Shown: in pieces, positions 23,488 to 32,235 of the stretch
Numbering within the stretch: position 1 is the stretch's first letter
How the letters are laid out: every line of letters starts with the position of its first letter
Origin: JAKACA01 sp963769255
GTDB taxonomy: Bacteria > Actinomycetota > Acidimicrobiia > Acidimicrobiales > Bog-793
Assembly: GCA_963769255.1 (NCBI GenBank)
Contig: CAVYKV010000001.1
Span: 3,038,001 to 3,102,000 of the forward strand
Direction of reading: 5' to 3'
Length of the DNA stretch: 64,000 nucleotides
Translations under genes and position numbers: made by a program
The notes under the pieces: model-generated
What the model saw: only the letters and a program-made list of their open reading frames with translations
What the model was told of the DNA's origin: nothing
The model's database searches: none

Positions 23488-25083
23488 TCAGCTGTTGAAC
23501 CAGACGCGCTCGAAGTGACAGCCGCCGAGCGGGATGGCGGATGCATACGGCTCGAAACCCTCCAACTTCGCCGTGTAGGCGTCGACGTTGTTGTTGAACG
23601 TCGGGATGATGAGGCCACCGCGCTCGAAGTCGATCTCCTGCATGCGCTGCAGGATGCTGCTGATCTGGGCGGGGTCGAGCGTGGCGTTGGCTTGATAGTA
23701 GAGCGATGTGTACTCGGCGTCGTTCCAGTGCGTCTCGTTGTAAGGCGCTCCCTTGATGGTCTCCTGGGCGACGAGGGCGAGGTAGTAGCCGGGAAACCAG
23801 AAGTCCTGCGAGAACGGCCGCTGCAGGTACTGGGAGTTGAAGAAGGTGGCGTAGGGCACGTTCTGCACGCTCACGTGCACGCCGGCGGCCGCCGCCTGCT
23901 GAGCGAAGACCTCGGCGCCGGAGACGAGCCCGTTGGCGACGGCGCTCGTCACGAGCGTCGTGCTCAGGTCGGAGTGGCCGGCCGCCTTCAGGAGGGTCTT
24001 GGCCTGATCGACGTCCTGCTGACGGACGAGGGAATGGTCGAAGTCGGGGTCGGAGATACCGAAGACGTCGTTGCCCGCAACGGCGTAGCCATCGAAGGCC
24101 GTCGTGACGGTCTGCTGCCGGTTGACGAGGAGCCGCATTGCCTGGCGCACCCGCACGTCGTTGAAGGGGGGCACGTCGACGCGCATGGTGATGGGGGTGT
24201 AGGCCGACGTCTTGGCATTGAGGATCTTGATGCCGCCTTGGCCGAGCAGCCCTGCGACGGCCGTCGGCTCGATATTGGCGACGGCGTCAGTCTGAGCGGC
24301 CTGCAGGGCGTTGATCTGGGAAACGGTGTCGGAACCGTCGATGATGGTCAGCGTGTCGAGGTAGGGCTGCGGCGACAGCCAGTAGTTGTCGTTGCGGACG
24401 AAGACGCTCTGCACGCCCGGCACGAAGGACTGCAGCTTGAACGGTCCCGTCCCGACTGGGTGGCGAGGGTCGTAGCCCACCGGGATGATGTTGGAGGCAT
24501 AGGACGAGTACAGCTGGCTGACGAAGCTCGAGAAACCGAACTTCATCGGGAACAGCACGGTGTACTTGTCCAGCTTGCGCGCTGCTGCGATGTCGACGGC
24601 CGCCAGTGCCGTCTCGCCCTCGAGCGGGCTGGAGGGTTTGAGCACGCGCTGGAAGCTGTACAGGACGTCATCGGCTGTCACCTCCTTGCCGTTGTGGAAC
24701 TCGACGCCGCTGCGTACCCGCACGACCCAGGCCTTGGCCGAACCCTTGTAGGGGCTGATCTCCTCGGCGAGCCAGAGCGCCGGCCGGTCGTCGGCGTCCG
24801 GACGCACGAGGGGGTCGTAGAGGGACGACACGCGTGCGAGGTCCGGGTACGTGACCCACTTCTGGGCGTCGAGCGTGTCGGCGGAGCCGCCCCCGAGGAG
24901 CGTGACCCTCAGGTTGCCGCCCCGCTTCGGTGCGGCCGTCGCCGCCAGGCTGGAGGGGGCGTCACTCGACGAGCTGCCGCAGCCGGCGAGGGAGCCTGCC
25001 ACGGCGAGCACCGAGCCGTAGACGCCGGCTTTCAGAAGCTCGCGGCGGTGGAAGCGGGTGCCTGCATCGGTCGAGTCCGTCAT
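23488..25083 (-). CDS. ABC substrate-binding lipoprotein, peptide/opine type (SBP-2)
   Basis: A 531-residue family-5 binding protein. It has the Tat motif FHRRELLKAG and the lipobox ending SLAGCGS, then the same blocks as SBP-1: WVVRVRSGVEFHNGKEV, GTGPFKLQSF and FNDVRVRQAMRLL. An AAGGAG ribosome site precedes the ATG. It lies 59 bases after the enolase-superfamily gene and 47 bases before the hydrolase, in the same operon, with the XRE-cupin regulator first. No transport permease is nearby. It is one of four paralogues in the window, each tied to a different catabolic set. Confidence 0.92.
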   Translation of the reverse strand: MTDSTDAGTRFHRRELLKAGVYGSVLAVAGSLAGCGSSSSDAPSSLAATAAPKRGGNLRVTLLGGGSADTLDAQKWVTYPDLARVSSLYDPLVRPDADDRPALWLAEEISPYKGSAKAWVVRVRSGVEFHNGKEVTADDVLYSFQRVLKPSSPLEGETALAAVDIAAARKLDKYTVLFPMKFGFSSFVSQLYSSYASNIIPVGYDPRHPVGTGPFKLQSFVPGVQSVFVRNDNYWLSPQPYLDTLTIIDGSDTVSQINALQAAQTDAVANIEPTAVAGLLGQGGIKILNAKTSAYTPITMRVDVPPFNDVRVRQAMRLLVNRQQTVTTAFDGYAVAGNDVFGISDPDFDHSLVRQQDVDQAKTLLKAAGHSDLSTTLVTSAVANGLVSGAEVFAQQAAAAGVHVSVQNVPYATFFNSQYLQRPFSQDFWFPGYYLALVAQETIKGAPYNETHWNDAEYTSLYYQANATLDPAQISSILQRMQEIDFERGGLIIPTFNNNVDAYTAKLEGFEPYASAIPLGGCHFERVWFNS

Positions 25084-25142
25084 GGCCGACTCCTTCTGCG
25101 TTCGGGGACGTCGTGTGTCCGTGATGACGTGTCAGTGTGGTG

Positions 25143-26342
25143 TCAATAACGAGGGAGGGAGAGGTAGGCCGAGCTCCCCGGAAGGGCGCGCAGCTGCGGG
25201 ATCGGCCCCTCCTGCCGGAAACGCTCGTGGCAGCGAGCGACGGCGGTGCGGTCGAGCTCGACGCCGATGCCAGGGCCTGAGGGCACCGGCAGGGCGCCGC
25301 CGCGAGGAGCGAACGGGCCGCTGGCGATGACGTCGTCGGAGTACCAGCGGAGCAGCGACTGGTGGGGCTGGACGAGCCATGGCTCGGCAGCCGTGAGATG
25401 GAGGTAATGAGCGGTGGCGACGCCGGTGTCCCCGCTGTAGAACCAGAACCCGATCCGCATCTCCTCGCAGGCGGCGATGAAACGCCGCGTGGCTGCCACA
25501 CCGCCGAGCGACGCCAGGTTGAGGACGAAGGAGTTTGGTACGCCCAGCCCGGCGGCGCGCCGCAGATCGGGAACATGGGTGGAGAAGGGGACCCTCGTGT
25601 GCGGGCGGAGGAGGGCCATCTCCTCGAACGAGCCCACGGGGTCCTCGATGTTGTCGAGGTGGTAGTTCTCGAGGCGGCCAAGCGTCGTCATGGCCGTGGC
25701 GAGGGTCCAACCCATGTTGGCGTCGACGCGCAAGGTGACGTCGTCGCCGATGGCGGTTCGCACCTCCCGCACGACGGCGACGTCGGTTGCCACGTCCTCG
25801 TAGCCGAGCTTGCCTTCGAAGGAGGTCGACCCGTAGGTCTCCCGCATGCGGGCGCAATAGCGGGCGAGCTCGACCGGAGTGACCTCGTCGGCGCCGGACA
25901 CGGGCGGGATGCGGGGGGCAAAGTACTCGGTGAAGGGCACCGTGTCGCGCACCGCCCCGCCATAGAGCGAGCAGAGCGGGACGCCGAGGATCTTCGCCTG
26001 CAGATCCCACAGCGCCATCTCCACACCGCCGAAGGCATGCAGCACATCGGGGGTATCCGTGTTGGCGAGGGCGAAGACGGCCGGTATGGTGGCCGCCCGC
26101 GACGTCACGAGCTCGAACGGGTTGGTGCCGATGAGTACCGGAGCGATCTCGTCGCGGATGAGCTCCTCCCGACGCCAGTGCGGGGCCTCACCGAGGCCGA
26201 CGGCGCCGGAGCTGTCCTCGACTTCGACGATGACGCGGGTGAGGCCGCCGTACAACCCGGGTGCCCAGCGGTAGGGCGTACGGAAAGGGATGTTGACAGT
26301 CGTCGTGCGGATTGCTGCGATCTTGCTGTCGGCGACAGGCAT
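25143..26342 (-). CDS. Enolase-superfamily enzyme (mandelate racemase/muconate lactonising type)
   Basis: A 399-residue enolase-superfamily protein with an N-terminal capping domain and TIM barrel. Metal ligands are visible as Asp in LRVDANMGW and Glu in NIEDPVG. Where the superfamily has KxK, this protein reads FEGKLGY, so the first lysine appears replaced by glutamate while the second remains. A histidine in PFSTHVP may act in the second half. The overall architecture resembles glucarate-dehydratase-like members. The reaction (dehydration or racemisation of a carboxylate) is unknown and the altered motif suggests a specialised one. It is second in the SBP-2 operon. Confidence 0.85.
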   Translation of the reverse strand: MPVADSKIAAIRTTTVNIPFRTPYRWAPGLYGGLTRVIVEVEDSSGAVGLGEAPHWRREELIRDEIAPVLIGTNPFELVTSRAATIPAVFALANTDTPDVLHAFGGVEMALWDLQAKILGVPLCSLYGGAVRDTVPFTEYFAPRIPPVSGADEVTPVELARYCARMRETYGSTSFEGKLGYEDVATDVAVVREVRTAIGDDVTLRVDANMGWTLATAMTTLGRLENYHLDNIEDPVGSFEEMALLRPHTRVPFSTHVPDLRRAAGLGVPNSFVLNLASLGGVAATRRFIAACEEMRIGFWFYSGDTGVATAHYLHLTAAEPWLVQPHQSLLRWYSDDVIASGPFAPRGGALPVPSGPGIGVELDRTAVARCHERFRQEGPIPQLRALPGSSAYLSLPRY

Positions 26343-26399
26343 GAGTCGGTTATCCCATCCATGAGGAGAGGTGTCGAGAGACGCGGAGGAGTACGGGTG

Positions 26400-26990
26400 C
26401 TACAGCGTGGGCGGAGCCACCACCGAGAGGAATGTCACGTTCTTCGTCTTGGCCCTCAGCACATGCGGTCGCCCGCTGTCGAACTGCACCGAGTCACCTG
26501 ACTCCAGCAGGTGCTCGGTGTCGCCGATGGTGACCTGCAATCGCCCGTCCAGCACGAGGAGGAACTCCTCGGCGGCGTGTGTGGAGGCGATCTCATGGCC
26601 CTCGTCCTCGGCGGCGGCATCGGAAGCGCGACCGAGCCACACCTCGAAGCGGCCGTGCGAATTCGGGGAGAGAAGCTCGTAAACAAGGTTGCCGTGGCGG
26701 AGCTCGACTTTGCGGTGGCGGTCGGCACGGACGACCTCCTCCCCGGGCCGGCTCGTCGTGAAGAGGTCGAAGACGGACACGTGCAGCACGTGGGCGAGGC
26801 TCAGGAGGCTGTTGATGCTGGGCGACGTCACGCCCCGCTCCAACTGGCTGAGGAGGCTGACGCTCAACCCGCTCTTCGTCGCCAGGTCGTTGAGCGTCAG
26901 GCCGACCTCCTGGCGGAGCTCCCGCAGGCGACTGACATTGAGGTACTGGCGCCCGGAGTCGTCGGGAGGGGGCTCGACCGATTTCACCAC
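26400..26990 (-). CDS. XRE-family regulator with C-terminal cupin
   Basis: A 196-residue regulator of the XRE-cupin type. The helix-turn-helix spans about residues 20-75 (LRELRQEVGLTLNDLATK, then GLSVSLLSQLERG). The cupin follows with HAAEEFLLVLDG and FDSGRPHVLRA, giving a small beta-barrel that likely binds the inducing molecule. It begins at GTG 26990 next to the inverted repeat TTACA-N7-TGTAA. It is the first gene of the enolase/SBP-2/hydrolase operon, 57 bases before the enolase gene, so it probably controls its own operon and perhaps the divergent MFS exporter. Confidence 0.88.
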   Translation of the reverse strand: MVKSVEPPPDDSGRQYLNVSRLRELRQEVGLTLNDLATKSGLSVSLLSQLERGVTSPSINSLLSLAHVLHVSVFDLFTTSRPGEEVVRADRHRKVELRHGNLVYELLSPNSHGRFEVWLGRASDAAAEDEGHEIASTHAAEEFLLVLDGRLQVTIGDTEHLLESGDSVQFDSGRPHVLRAKTKNVTFLSVVAPPTL

Positions 26991-27000
26991 AGCAGTACTT

Positions 27001-27017
27001 TTACACTCTGACTGTAA
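27001..27017. promoter_or_regulatory. Inverted repeat TTACA-N7-TGTAA, candidate XRE operator
   Basis: Perfect 5-base arms separated by seven bases lie in the 81-base divergent promoter between the XRE-cupin and MFS genes. A TAACAT (27055-27060) 11 bases before the MFS ATG is the likely -10 of the plus-strand promoter. Confidence 0.5.
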
Positions 27018-27071
27018 GCCCCGTCAAGGGCCTTCTACGCCTCGGCTCGACTCGTAACATCTTTCGGGCAG

Positions 27072-28574
27072 ATGGCTCCGAACGCGTCACCTGAGCTGAT
27101 CGTACGATCACGCGCCGGCCGGTTCGTGATCGCCGCCACCGTGCTCGGCTCGGGCATGGCGGCCATCGACTCGACAGTCGTGAGCATCGCGCTGCCGACG
27201 ATCGGGCGCGAGTTCCACGCACCGGTGAGCGCTCTGCAGTGGGTGGTGGAGGGGTACACGCTCACCCTCTCCGCCCTCTTGCTGACGGCGGGACACCTCG
27301 GCGACCGATTCGGCCGGCGCAAGGTCTTCGCCATCGGTGTCGTCTGGTTCACCATCGCCTCGGCCGCCTGCGCCGTTGCTCCGAACTCCACGGCGCTGAT
27401 CGTCCTCCGCGTCCTGCAGGGCGCCGGCGGCGCTCTCCTCACGCCGGGCAGCCTCGCCATCCTGCAGGCCTCCTTCGCGCCGAACGACCGCTCGCGGGCG
27501 ATCGGCGCCTGGACGGCGCTGGGGGGCGTCGCCACAGCCGCCGGACCCTTCATCGGCGGCTACCTCGTGTCGGCTGCCAGCTGGCGCTGGATCTTCCTCA
27601 TCAACTTCCCCCTCGGCGTCTTTGTGCTCATCCTCACGATCCGCCACGTCCCCGAGTCAGTCGATCCCACCGATACCGGTTCCATCGACTGGCTGGGAGC
27701 GAGCCTGGCCGTGCTCGCCCTCGGCGGCATCACCTTCGGTCTCATCGGGGGGCCGTCGCTCGGGTGGCGCACGGCGCCGGTGCTCGTGGCCATCGTGGTC
27801 GGGGTCGCCGCTGCGGTGGGTTTGGCGGCGACGGAGCGACGGGTGGCGAATCCGAGTCTGCCCCTCGGCCTCTTCGCCAGCCGGCAGTTCTCCGTCACGA
27901 ACGCCGCTACCTTCATCGTCTACGCCGCCCTCGGCGGAGTCCTCTTCCTGCTGCCCGTCGAGCTGCAGATCGCCGGCCGCTACACCCCGCTCGAATCCGG
28001 CGTCGCCTTGCTGCCGATCACGGTCGAGATGCTGCTCTTCTCGACGCCGTCCGGGCGGCTGGCCGCCCGCATCGGGCCGCGGCTGCAGATGAGCACCGGA
28101 CCGGTCGTCATCGGCCTCGGGCTCGTCCTCCTCGGGCGCGTCGCACCGAACGCCGACTACTGGTCGAGAGTGCTGCCCGCCGTGCTCGTCTTCGGCGCCG
28201 GCCTCGCCATCACCGTCGCCCCCCTCACGGCGACGGCGCTCGGGTCGGCCCCGGAGGAGCGGGCGGGCGTCGCGTCGGCCGTCAACAACGTCGTCGCCCG
28301 CGTCGGAGGGCTCATCGCCGTCGCCGTGCTGCCGGCCGCCGCCGGCATCGGCGGCAACGGCTACCTGCACCCGACGGTTCTCGCTCACGGGTTCCACGTG
28401 ACGGCCATCGGGGCCGGGCTCGCCTGCGTCCTCGGCGGTCTCCTCTCCGCCGTCGGCATCCGCAACCCGGCGCCGGCGGTGCCGGCCCGGCCGGCGCCGT
28501 CTGCGCCGGGAGAGATGCACTGCGGCCTCGACGCTCCGCCGCTCAGGGCCGGCAACGTCCCGATGCGGCCCTGA
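27072..28574 (+). CDS. MFS transporter, DHA2 (EmrB/QacA) family
   Basis: A 500-residue membrane transporter with about 14 predicted hydrophobic helices. DHA2 signatures are present: IDSTVVSIALPTIG in helix 1 and LGDRFGRRKVFAIG in loop 2-3. RVLQGAGGALLTPGSLAIL follows in helix 4-5, and the motif C-like GGVATAAGPFIGGYL in helix 5. Such pumps export drugs or metabolites by proton antiport. It is divergent from the XRE-cupin regulator, so it may export a toxic product of that operon. No clear ribosome site is seen. Two hairpins follow the stop. Confidence 0.92.
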   Translation: MAPNASPELIVRSRAGRFVIAATVLGSGMAAIDSTVVSIALPTIGREFHAPVSALQWVVEGYTLTLSALLLTAGHLGDRFGRRKVFAIGVVWFTIASAACAVAPNSTALIVLRVLQGAGGALLTPGSLAILQASFAPNDRSRAIGAWTALGGVATAAGPFIGGYLVSAASWRWIFLINFPLGVFVLILTIRHVPESVDPTDTGSIDWLGASLAVLALGGITFGLIGGPSLGWRTAPVLVAIVVGVAAAVGLAATERRVANPSLPLGLFASRQFSVTNAATFIVYAALGGVLFLLPVELQIAGRYTPLESGVALLPITVEMLLFSTPSGRLAARIGPRLQMSTGPVVIGLGLVLLGRVAPNADYWSRVLPAVLVFGAGLAITVAPLTATALGSAPEERAGVASAVNNVVARVGGLIAVAVLPAAAGIGGNGYLHPTVLAHGFHVTAIGAGLACVLGGLLSAVGIRNPAPAVPARPAPSAPGEMHCGLDAPPLRAGNVPMRP

Positions 28575-28592
28575 GCCCACTCCGTGCTCGGG

Positions 28593-28642
28593 AAGGTGTT
28601 TGAGGTTTTATGCAGACGTCTGTAAGAAACCTCAAACACCTT
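28593..28642. repeat. Hairpin copy 1 (16-bp perfect arms)
   Basis: AAGGTGTTTGAGGTTT (28593-28608) pairs perfectly with AAACCTCAAACACCTT (28627-28642). The 18-base loop contains the palindrome CAGACGTCTG. It lies 19 bases after the MFS stop. It may terminate transcription or be a repetitive extragenic palindrome. Confidence 0.8.
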
Positions 28643-28659
28643 CACCCCGACCGGCACCG

Positions 28660-28707
28660 AGGTGTTCGAGGTTTTGTGCAGACGCCCGTACAGAACCTCG
28701 AACACCT
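28660..28707. repeat. Hairpin copy 2 (14-bp perfect arms), covaries with copy 1
   Basis: AGGTGTTCGAGGTT (28660-28673) pairs with AACCTCGAACACCT (28694-28707). Relative to copy 1 one T:A pair in the stem is replaced by C:G while pairing is kept. The loop shares TGCAGACG with copy 1. Confidence 0.8.
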
Positions 28708-28726
28708 TGCCGCCCGGGCGTCAGGG

Positions 28727-28873
28727 TCAACGCTGCGGAACCCAGCGACACCGCCACACGGCGACGAGCAGCCCGCCGACCGCCCAGAGCCCGAGAACGC
28801 CGAGATCGCAGCCGGCGAAACCCCGCACCTGCTGTGTGCGGGTTGTAAGCGGCGAGGAGGGCGTTCTGGACAT
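28727..28873 (-). CDS. Possible 48-residue single-helix membrane peptide
   Basis: A short frame from ATG 28873 containing one strongly hydrophobic stretch (LGVLGLWAVGGLLVAVW) flanked by Arg. This could be a small membrane protein or the tail of a lost surface protein. No ribosome site or homologue is recognised, so the call is weak. Confidence 0.2.
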   Translation of the reverse strand: MSRTPSSPLTTRTQQVRGFAGCDLGVLGLWAVGGLLVAVWRCRWVPQR

Positions 28874-28949
28874 GGCGGACGGGAAAGACGCCACCGAGGC
28901 GCCGTCCCGGTTTGGGCAGCGGGCGTGCCGTTGCGCCGACATCGGCAGT

Positions 28950-28955
28950 TAGGTT
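28950..28955 (+). promoter_or_regulatory. -10 box, leaderless start of helicase gene
   Basis: TAGGTT six bases before GTG 28962, with no ribosome site, indicates a leaderless transcript. Confidence 0.45.
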
Positions 28956-28961
28956 GTCGAG

Positions 28962-31748
28962 GTGGCCGAGAGCGGCGGTCGGTTCGCCTGTACCTACTGC
29001 GGCCGACGCCACGATCGTCCCTCCGAGGTGCGGGACTGCTGGGAGCGGTCCGGGCGGCCCGAGGTCGGAGACGACGACATCTCGCCGGCCGGGGTCGTCA
29101 CGGACCGGGCGGAGCCCGAGCGCGAACCGGTGGAGCCCGTCGGGGAACCCGCGCCGCTCGGGCCCCTGCTGGGCCGCAGCGTCATCGTGGCGCCCGGCGA
29201 GGCAGCACCGGACGCCTGGGCGGGCTGCGAGCGCGCCGGCGGGGCGATCGACGAGCTCGAGAGCGCCTGGCGGGAGCGCCGGCCGCTCGTGATCGAGGTG
29301 GCGGAGGAGCCGGCCCTCGGTGAAGTCGAAACGAGCCCACCGTGGTCCCTCTCGCCCCTCTTCGAATTTCCCGGCGAGCGCCGCTCGCACGCCAGCTTCG
29401 CCAACGCCGTCGACGCCCGCCACGGCACCCTTCGCTGGCGCTGGGCGGAGGAGGCCGGCCGACTCGGCGCCAGCCTGGGCGGTCCCGCCGACGTGCTGTT
29501 GCCCGACGGCCGGGCCGCCTACTGCGACGGCGGGCCCCTCGAGTGGCAGGGGGACGTCGGGGGGCACGCCGTCGTCCCGCGGCTGGCACTGCTGGCCGGA
29601 TCGCTCCTCCCGTTCGGGCCGGACGGGAACGACGCCGAGTTGGCGCCCGACCAGCTCGAGGCCGTGCGGTGCCGCCCGGGGGCGGCACGGATCATCGCCC
29701 CGGCCGGATCGGGCAAGACCCGCGTCCTCACCGAACGCGCCCGGCACCTCCTCCGGCGGTGGAACGTGCCGGCGCGCAGCCTGACGCTGCTGGCCTTCAA
29801 CAAGCGGGCTGCCGACGAGATGAAGGAGCGCACGACCGACCTGCCCGAGCTGCAGGTCCGTACCCTCAACGCGCTCGGGCTCTCCCTCGTTGTCCGCTCC
29901 CAGCAGGCCTCGACCATCGACGAGCGGGAGGTGCGCTCGATCCTCGCCGACCTCGTGGACATGCCCCGCCGCGCCAACACCGACCCGGCGGCGGCCTGGA
30001 TGGAGGCGCTCTCCTCCGTGCGCCTCGGCCTCCGGTCGCCCCACGTGGTGGAAGCGGAGTTCGGCGGCGACGTCGACGGGCTGCCGCAGGTCTTCGAGCG
30101 ATTCCGGGAGGTCCTGGCCGAGCGACGCCTCCTCGACTTCGACGAGCAGATCTACCGTTCCATCGAGATCCTCCTCACCGATCCGGACGCCCGGGCGAGA
30201 GCCCGTGCCGCCTGCCGGGTCCTCCTCGTCGACGAGTTCCAGGACCTCACGCCTGCCCACCTCCTCCTCATCCGCCTGCTCGCCGGCCCCGACGGCGCCG
30301 TCTTCGCCGTGGGCGACGACGACCAGACGATCTACGGATACTCGGGCGCCTCGCCGGAGTGGCTCATCGACTACCGCCGCTACTTCCCGTGCGCCACCGA
30401 ACATGCACTCGAGGTGAACTACCGGTGCCCGCCGCCGATCGTGCGGGCGGCGAGGACACTGCTCACGCACAACCGCCACCGGGTGGACAAGACCATGGTG
30501 GCGGCGCCGGGCCGGGAGGAGGCGGCGGCCCAGCTCGAGCTGCGAACGGGTGCAGGGGCCGTTCCCACGACCGTGGAGGTCGTGACGGGTCTCCTCGCCG
30601 GCGGGGCGTTGCCGAGCGACGTGGCCGTCCTGACCCGTGTGAACGCCTCCTTGGCGCCCGTGCAGGTGGCCCTCACGCACGGGGGGGTCCCCGTCCGCCC
30701 AGCCGTCGACGAGTCCTACCTCTTGCGGGGCGGCGTGCAGGCGGCCCTCGCCTGGCTCCGCCTCTCGGCCGGGGGCGCCGGCTCCGGCGCCCTGAGCGGC
30801 GCCGACATCGCGGCGGGCGCCCGCCGGCCCGCCCGCGGCCTCTCGCCCCGGGTCGTCGGGTGGATGGGCGAGCAGCGCTCCGTCGACGGCCTGCAACGGT
30901 TGGCCTCCCGGCTGAGCGATCGGGATGCCGACAAGATCACCGGCTTCGTCGAGGACCTGCACCGCGTGCGGCGCACCGCCAAGTCCGGCACCACCGCCGC
31001 CGTCCTCACGGAGGTGCGGGACGCCATCGGCCTCGGGCGCGCCATGGAGCTGTTGGAGACGGCACGGCGACGCCTGGATCGATCCGCCCAGACCGACGAC
31101 CTCGACTCGCTCTTGGCACTGGCGGCGCTCCACCCGGATCCGAAGGGTTTCGAAGGCTGGCTCCGCAGCGCCCTCTCGCAGCCCGGCTCGCCCGACGGGG
31201 TCGTCCTCGCCACCATCCACAGCGTGAAGGGACGCGAGTGGCCACATGTCGTGCTGCACGACGCCTCCGACGGGCTGATGCCGCACCGGCTCGCCGACGA
31301 CGTCGAAGAGGAGCGACGGATCTTCCACGTCGGCCTCACCCGCGCCTCCGCCTCCGTCCACGTCGTGGGCGGAGAGGCTCCCTCCCCCTTCCTCGAGGAG
31401 CTGAGCGAGGAGTGGGCGCCCTCACGGCGGGCGATCCGCCCGGAGCCGGCGACGAGGCGGCCGTCGGCACGCCCCGAACAGCCGGCGAGACCCGGGGCGG
31501 CGCCGGCGTCGTCGGCGGCGGCGCAACGGGCGGGCGAAGCGCTGCGGGCATGGCGTTCGAAGCGGGCGTCGGCCGAGGGGAAACCGGCCTACGTCTTCCT
31601 GCACGACCGCACGATCGAGGCGCTCGCCGAGAGCATGCCGACGACAATGGGGGAACTGGCGCGGACGAAGGGCGTCGGCCCGGCCAAGCTGGAGGCGTAC
31701 GGGGAGGAATGGCTCGCCCTCCTCGAGGCGGCCCGCCAGGAGTCCTGA
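28962..31748 (+). CDS. UvrD/Rep-family ATP-dependent helicase with N-terminal zinc knuckle and C-terminal HRDC
   Basis: A 928-residue superfamily 1A helicase. Residues 8-25 carry a zinc-knuckle-like CTYCGRRH with a later Cys, followed by about 200 residues of unknown fold. The helicase core has Walker A APAGSGKTRVL near residue 245, motif II LLVDEFQDLTP, motif III AVGDDDQTIYGYSG, and motifs V/VI in ATIHSVKGREWPHVVL and EERRIFHVGLTRA. The last 60 residues form an HRDC domain (LAESMPTTMGELARTKGVG). Such helicases unwind DNA in repair. The long N-terminal extension with a zinc knuckle is less usual and may target it to DNA or a partner. Confidence 0.93.
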   Translation: MAESGGRFACTYCGRRHDRPSEVRDCWERSGRPEVGDDDISPAGVVTDRAEPEREPVEPVGEPAPLGPLLGRSVIVAPGEAAPDAWAGCERAGGAIDELESAWRERRPLVIEVAEEPALGEVETSPPWSLSPLFEFPGERRSHASFANAVDARHGTLRWRWAEEAGRLGASLGGPADVLLPDGRAAYCDGGPLEWQGDVGGHAVVPRLALLAGSLLPFGPDGNDAELAPDQLEAVRCRPGAARIIAPAGSGKTRVLTERARHLLRRWNVPARSLTLLAFNKRAADEMKERTTDLPELQVRTLNALGLSLVVRSQQASTIDEREVRSILADLVDMPRRANTDPAAAWMEALSSVRLGLRSPHVVEAEFGGDVDGLPQVFERFREVLAERRLLDFDEQIYRSIEILLTDPDARARARAACRVLLVDEFQDLTPAHLLLIRLLAGPDGAVFAVGDDDQTIYGYSGASPEWLIDYRRYFPCATEHALEVNYRCPPPIVRAARTLLTHNRHRVDKTMVAAPGREEAAAQLELRTGAGAVPTTVEVVTGLLAGGALPSDVAVLTRVNASLAPVQVALTHGGVPVRPAVDESYLLRGGVQAALAWLRLSAGGAGSGALSGADIAAGARRPARGLSPRVVGWMGEQRSVDGLQRLASRLSDRDADKITGFVEDLHRVRRTAKSGTTAAVLTEVRDAIGLGRAMELLETARRRLDRSAQTDDLDSLLALAALHPDPKGFEGWLRSALSQPGSPDGVVLATIHSVKGREWPHVVLHDASDGLMPHRLADDVEEERRIFHVGLTRASASVHVVGGEAPSPFLEELSEEWAPSRRAIRPEPATRRPSARPEQPARPGAAPASSAAAQRAGEALRAWRSKRASAEGKPAYVFLHDRTIEALAESMPTTMGELARTKGVGPAKLEAYGEEWLALLEAARQES

Positions 31749-31752
31749 CCCG

Positions 31753-32088
31753 TCACGGACAGTGCGGGCGACGGGCGGCCGCCCACCTCGAGAGCTCGGG
31801 GCCGACCGTGATGGTGATGGCGTGACCGTTGGCGGCTTGCGCGAGCACGGCGTCTGCCGCCGCGCTGAGCGCATCGGCAAAGCCCGGCGAACCCATCACC
31901 ACCATGGCGCCGCCCGCAGTTCCTCCCGTGATTCCCGGCGCGCCGACGGCGGAGGCCACGGCGGCCGAACCGAGTCCCAGCAACGCCACGAGATGAGACC
32001 ACTCGGCGTTGGGGAGCTCGGGCGTCCACAGCTCGAGCCGTTCCACGAGGCGGGCGAGGACGTCGTGGTCGAGGGTGACGTCGAACAT
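31753..32088 (-). CDS. Hypothetical 111-residue protein
   Basis: A small protein of unknown function. It opens with DVTLDHDVLARLVERLELW, a predicted strand and helix. A long Gly/Ala-rich hydrophobic middle follows (LLGLGSAAVASAVGAPG, then GGTAGGAMVVMGSPGFAD), and a final strand ITITVGPEL. GGAGGAGGAG nine bases before the ATG supports the start. The hydrophobic Gly-rich centre could be a membrane-inserting or glycine-zipper segment. It is divergent from the LAL regulator gene and convergent with the helicase gene, whose stop is four bases from its own. Confidence 0.5.
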   Translation of the reverse strand: MFDVTLDHDVLARLVERLELWTPELPNAEWSHLVALLGLGSAAVASAVGAPGITGGTAGGAMVVMGSPGFADALSAAADAVLAQAANGHAITITVGPELSRWAAARRPHCP

Positions 32089-32188
32089 GGGCGCTCCTCC
32101 TCCGTGTCGCCCGACGCGACGGATCGCCGCAGGGAACGATGACGACCCAACTCGAGGGTAGGCAGTACCCGCCGTCTTCGGACCCGGA

Positions 32189-32203
32189 GAATCCCTAGGT
32201 TCC
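32189..32203. promoter_or_regulatory. LAL-box copy 1, GAATCCCTAGGTTCC
   Basis: An imperfect palindrome centred on CCTAGG, 33 bases before the LAL regulator start. A similar inverted sequence lies upstream of the collagen-like gene at 34932-34948. It may be the binding site of the LuxR-type domain. Confidence 0.4.
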
Positions 32204-32224
32204 GCGAGAAGCCGGACGCATGCA

Positions 32225-32230
32225 TACGAT
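32225..32230 (+). promoter_or_regulatory. -10 box, leaderless start of LAL gene
   Basis: TACGAT lies five bases before GTG 32236 and no ribosome site is present. Confidence 0.4.
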
Positions 32231-32235
32231 GCGTC

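Larger units (their letters stand above)
28575..28961. other. 387-base gap between MFS and helicase genes
   Basis: The gap holds two tandem hairpins (28593-28707), a possible small minus-strand frame (28727-28873) and the -10 box of the helicase gene (28950-28955). Nothing else was recognised. Confidence 0.7.

Noticed and set aside
28593..28707. CRISPR array
   Set aside because: Only two inverted units with different sequence and no regular spacers or cas genes.
28632..31361. A 909-codon minus-strand frame
   Set aside because: Antisense to the UvrD-like helicase; composition only reflects GC skew.
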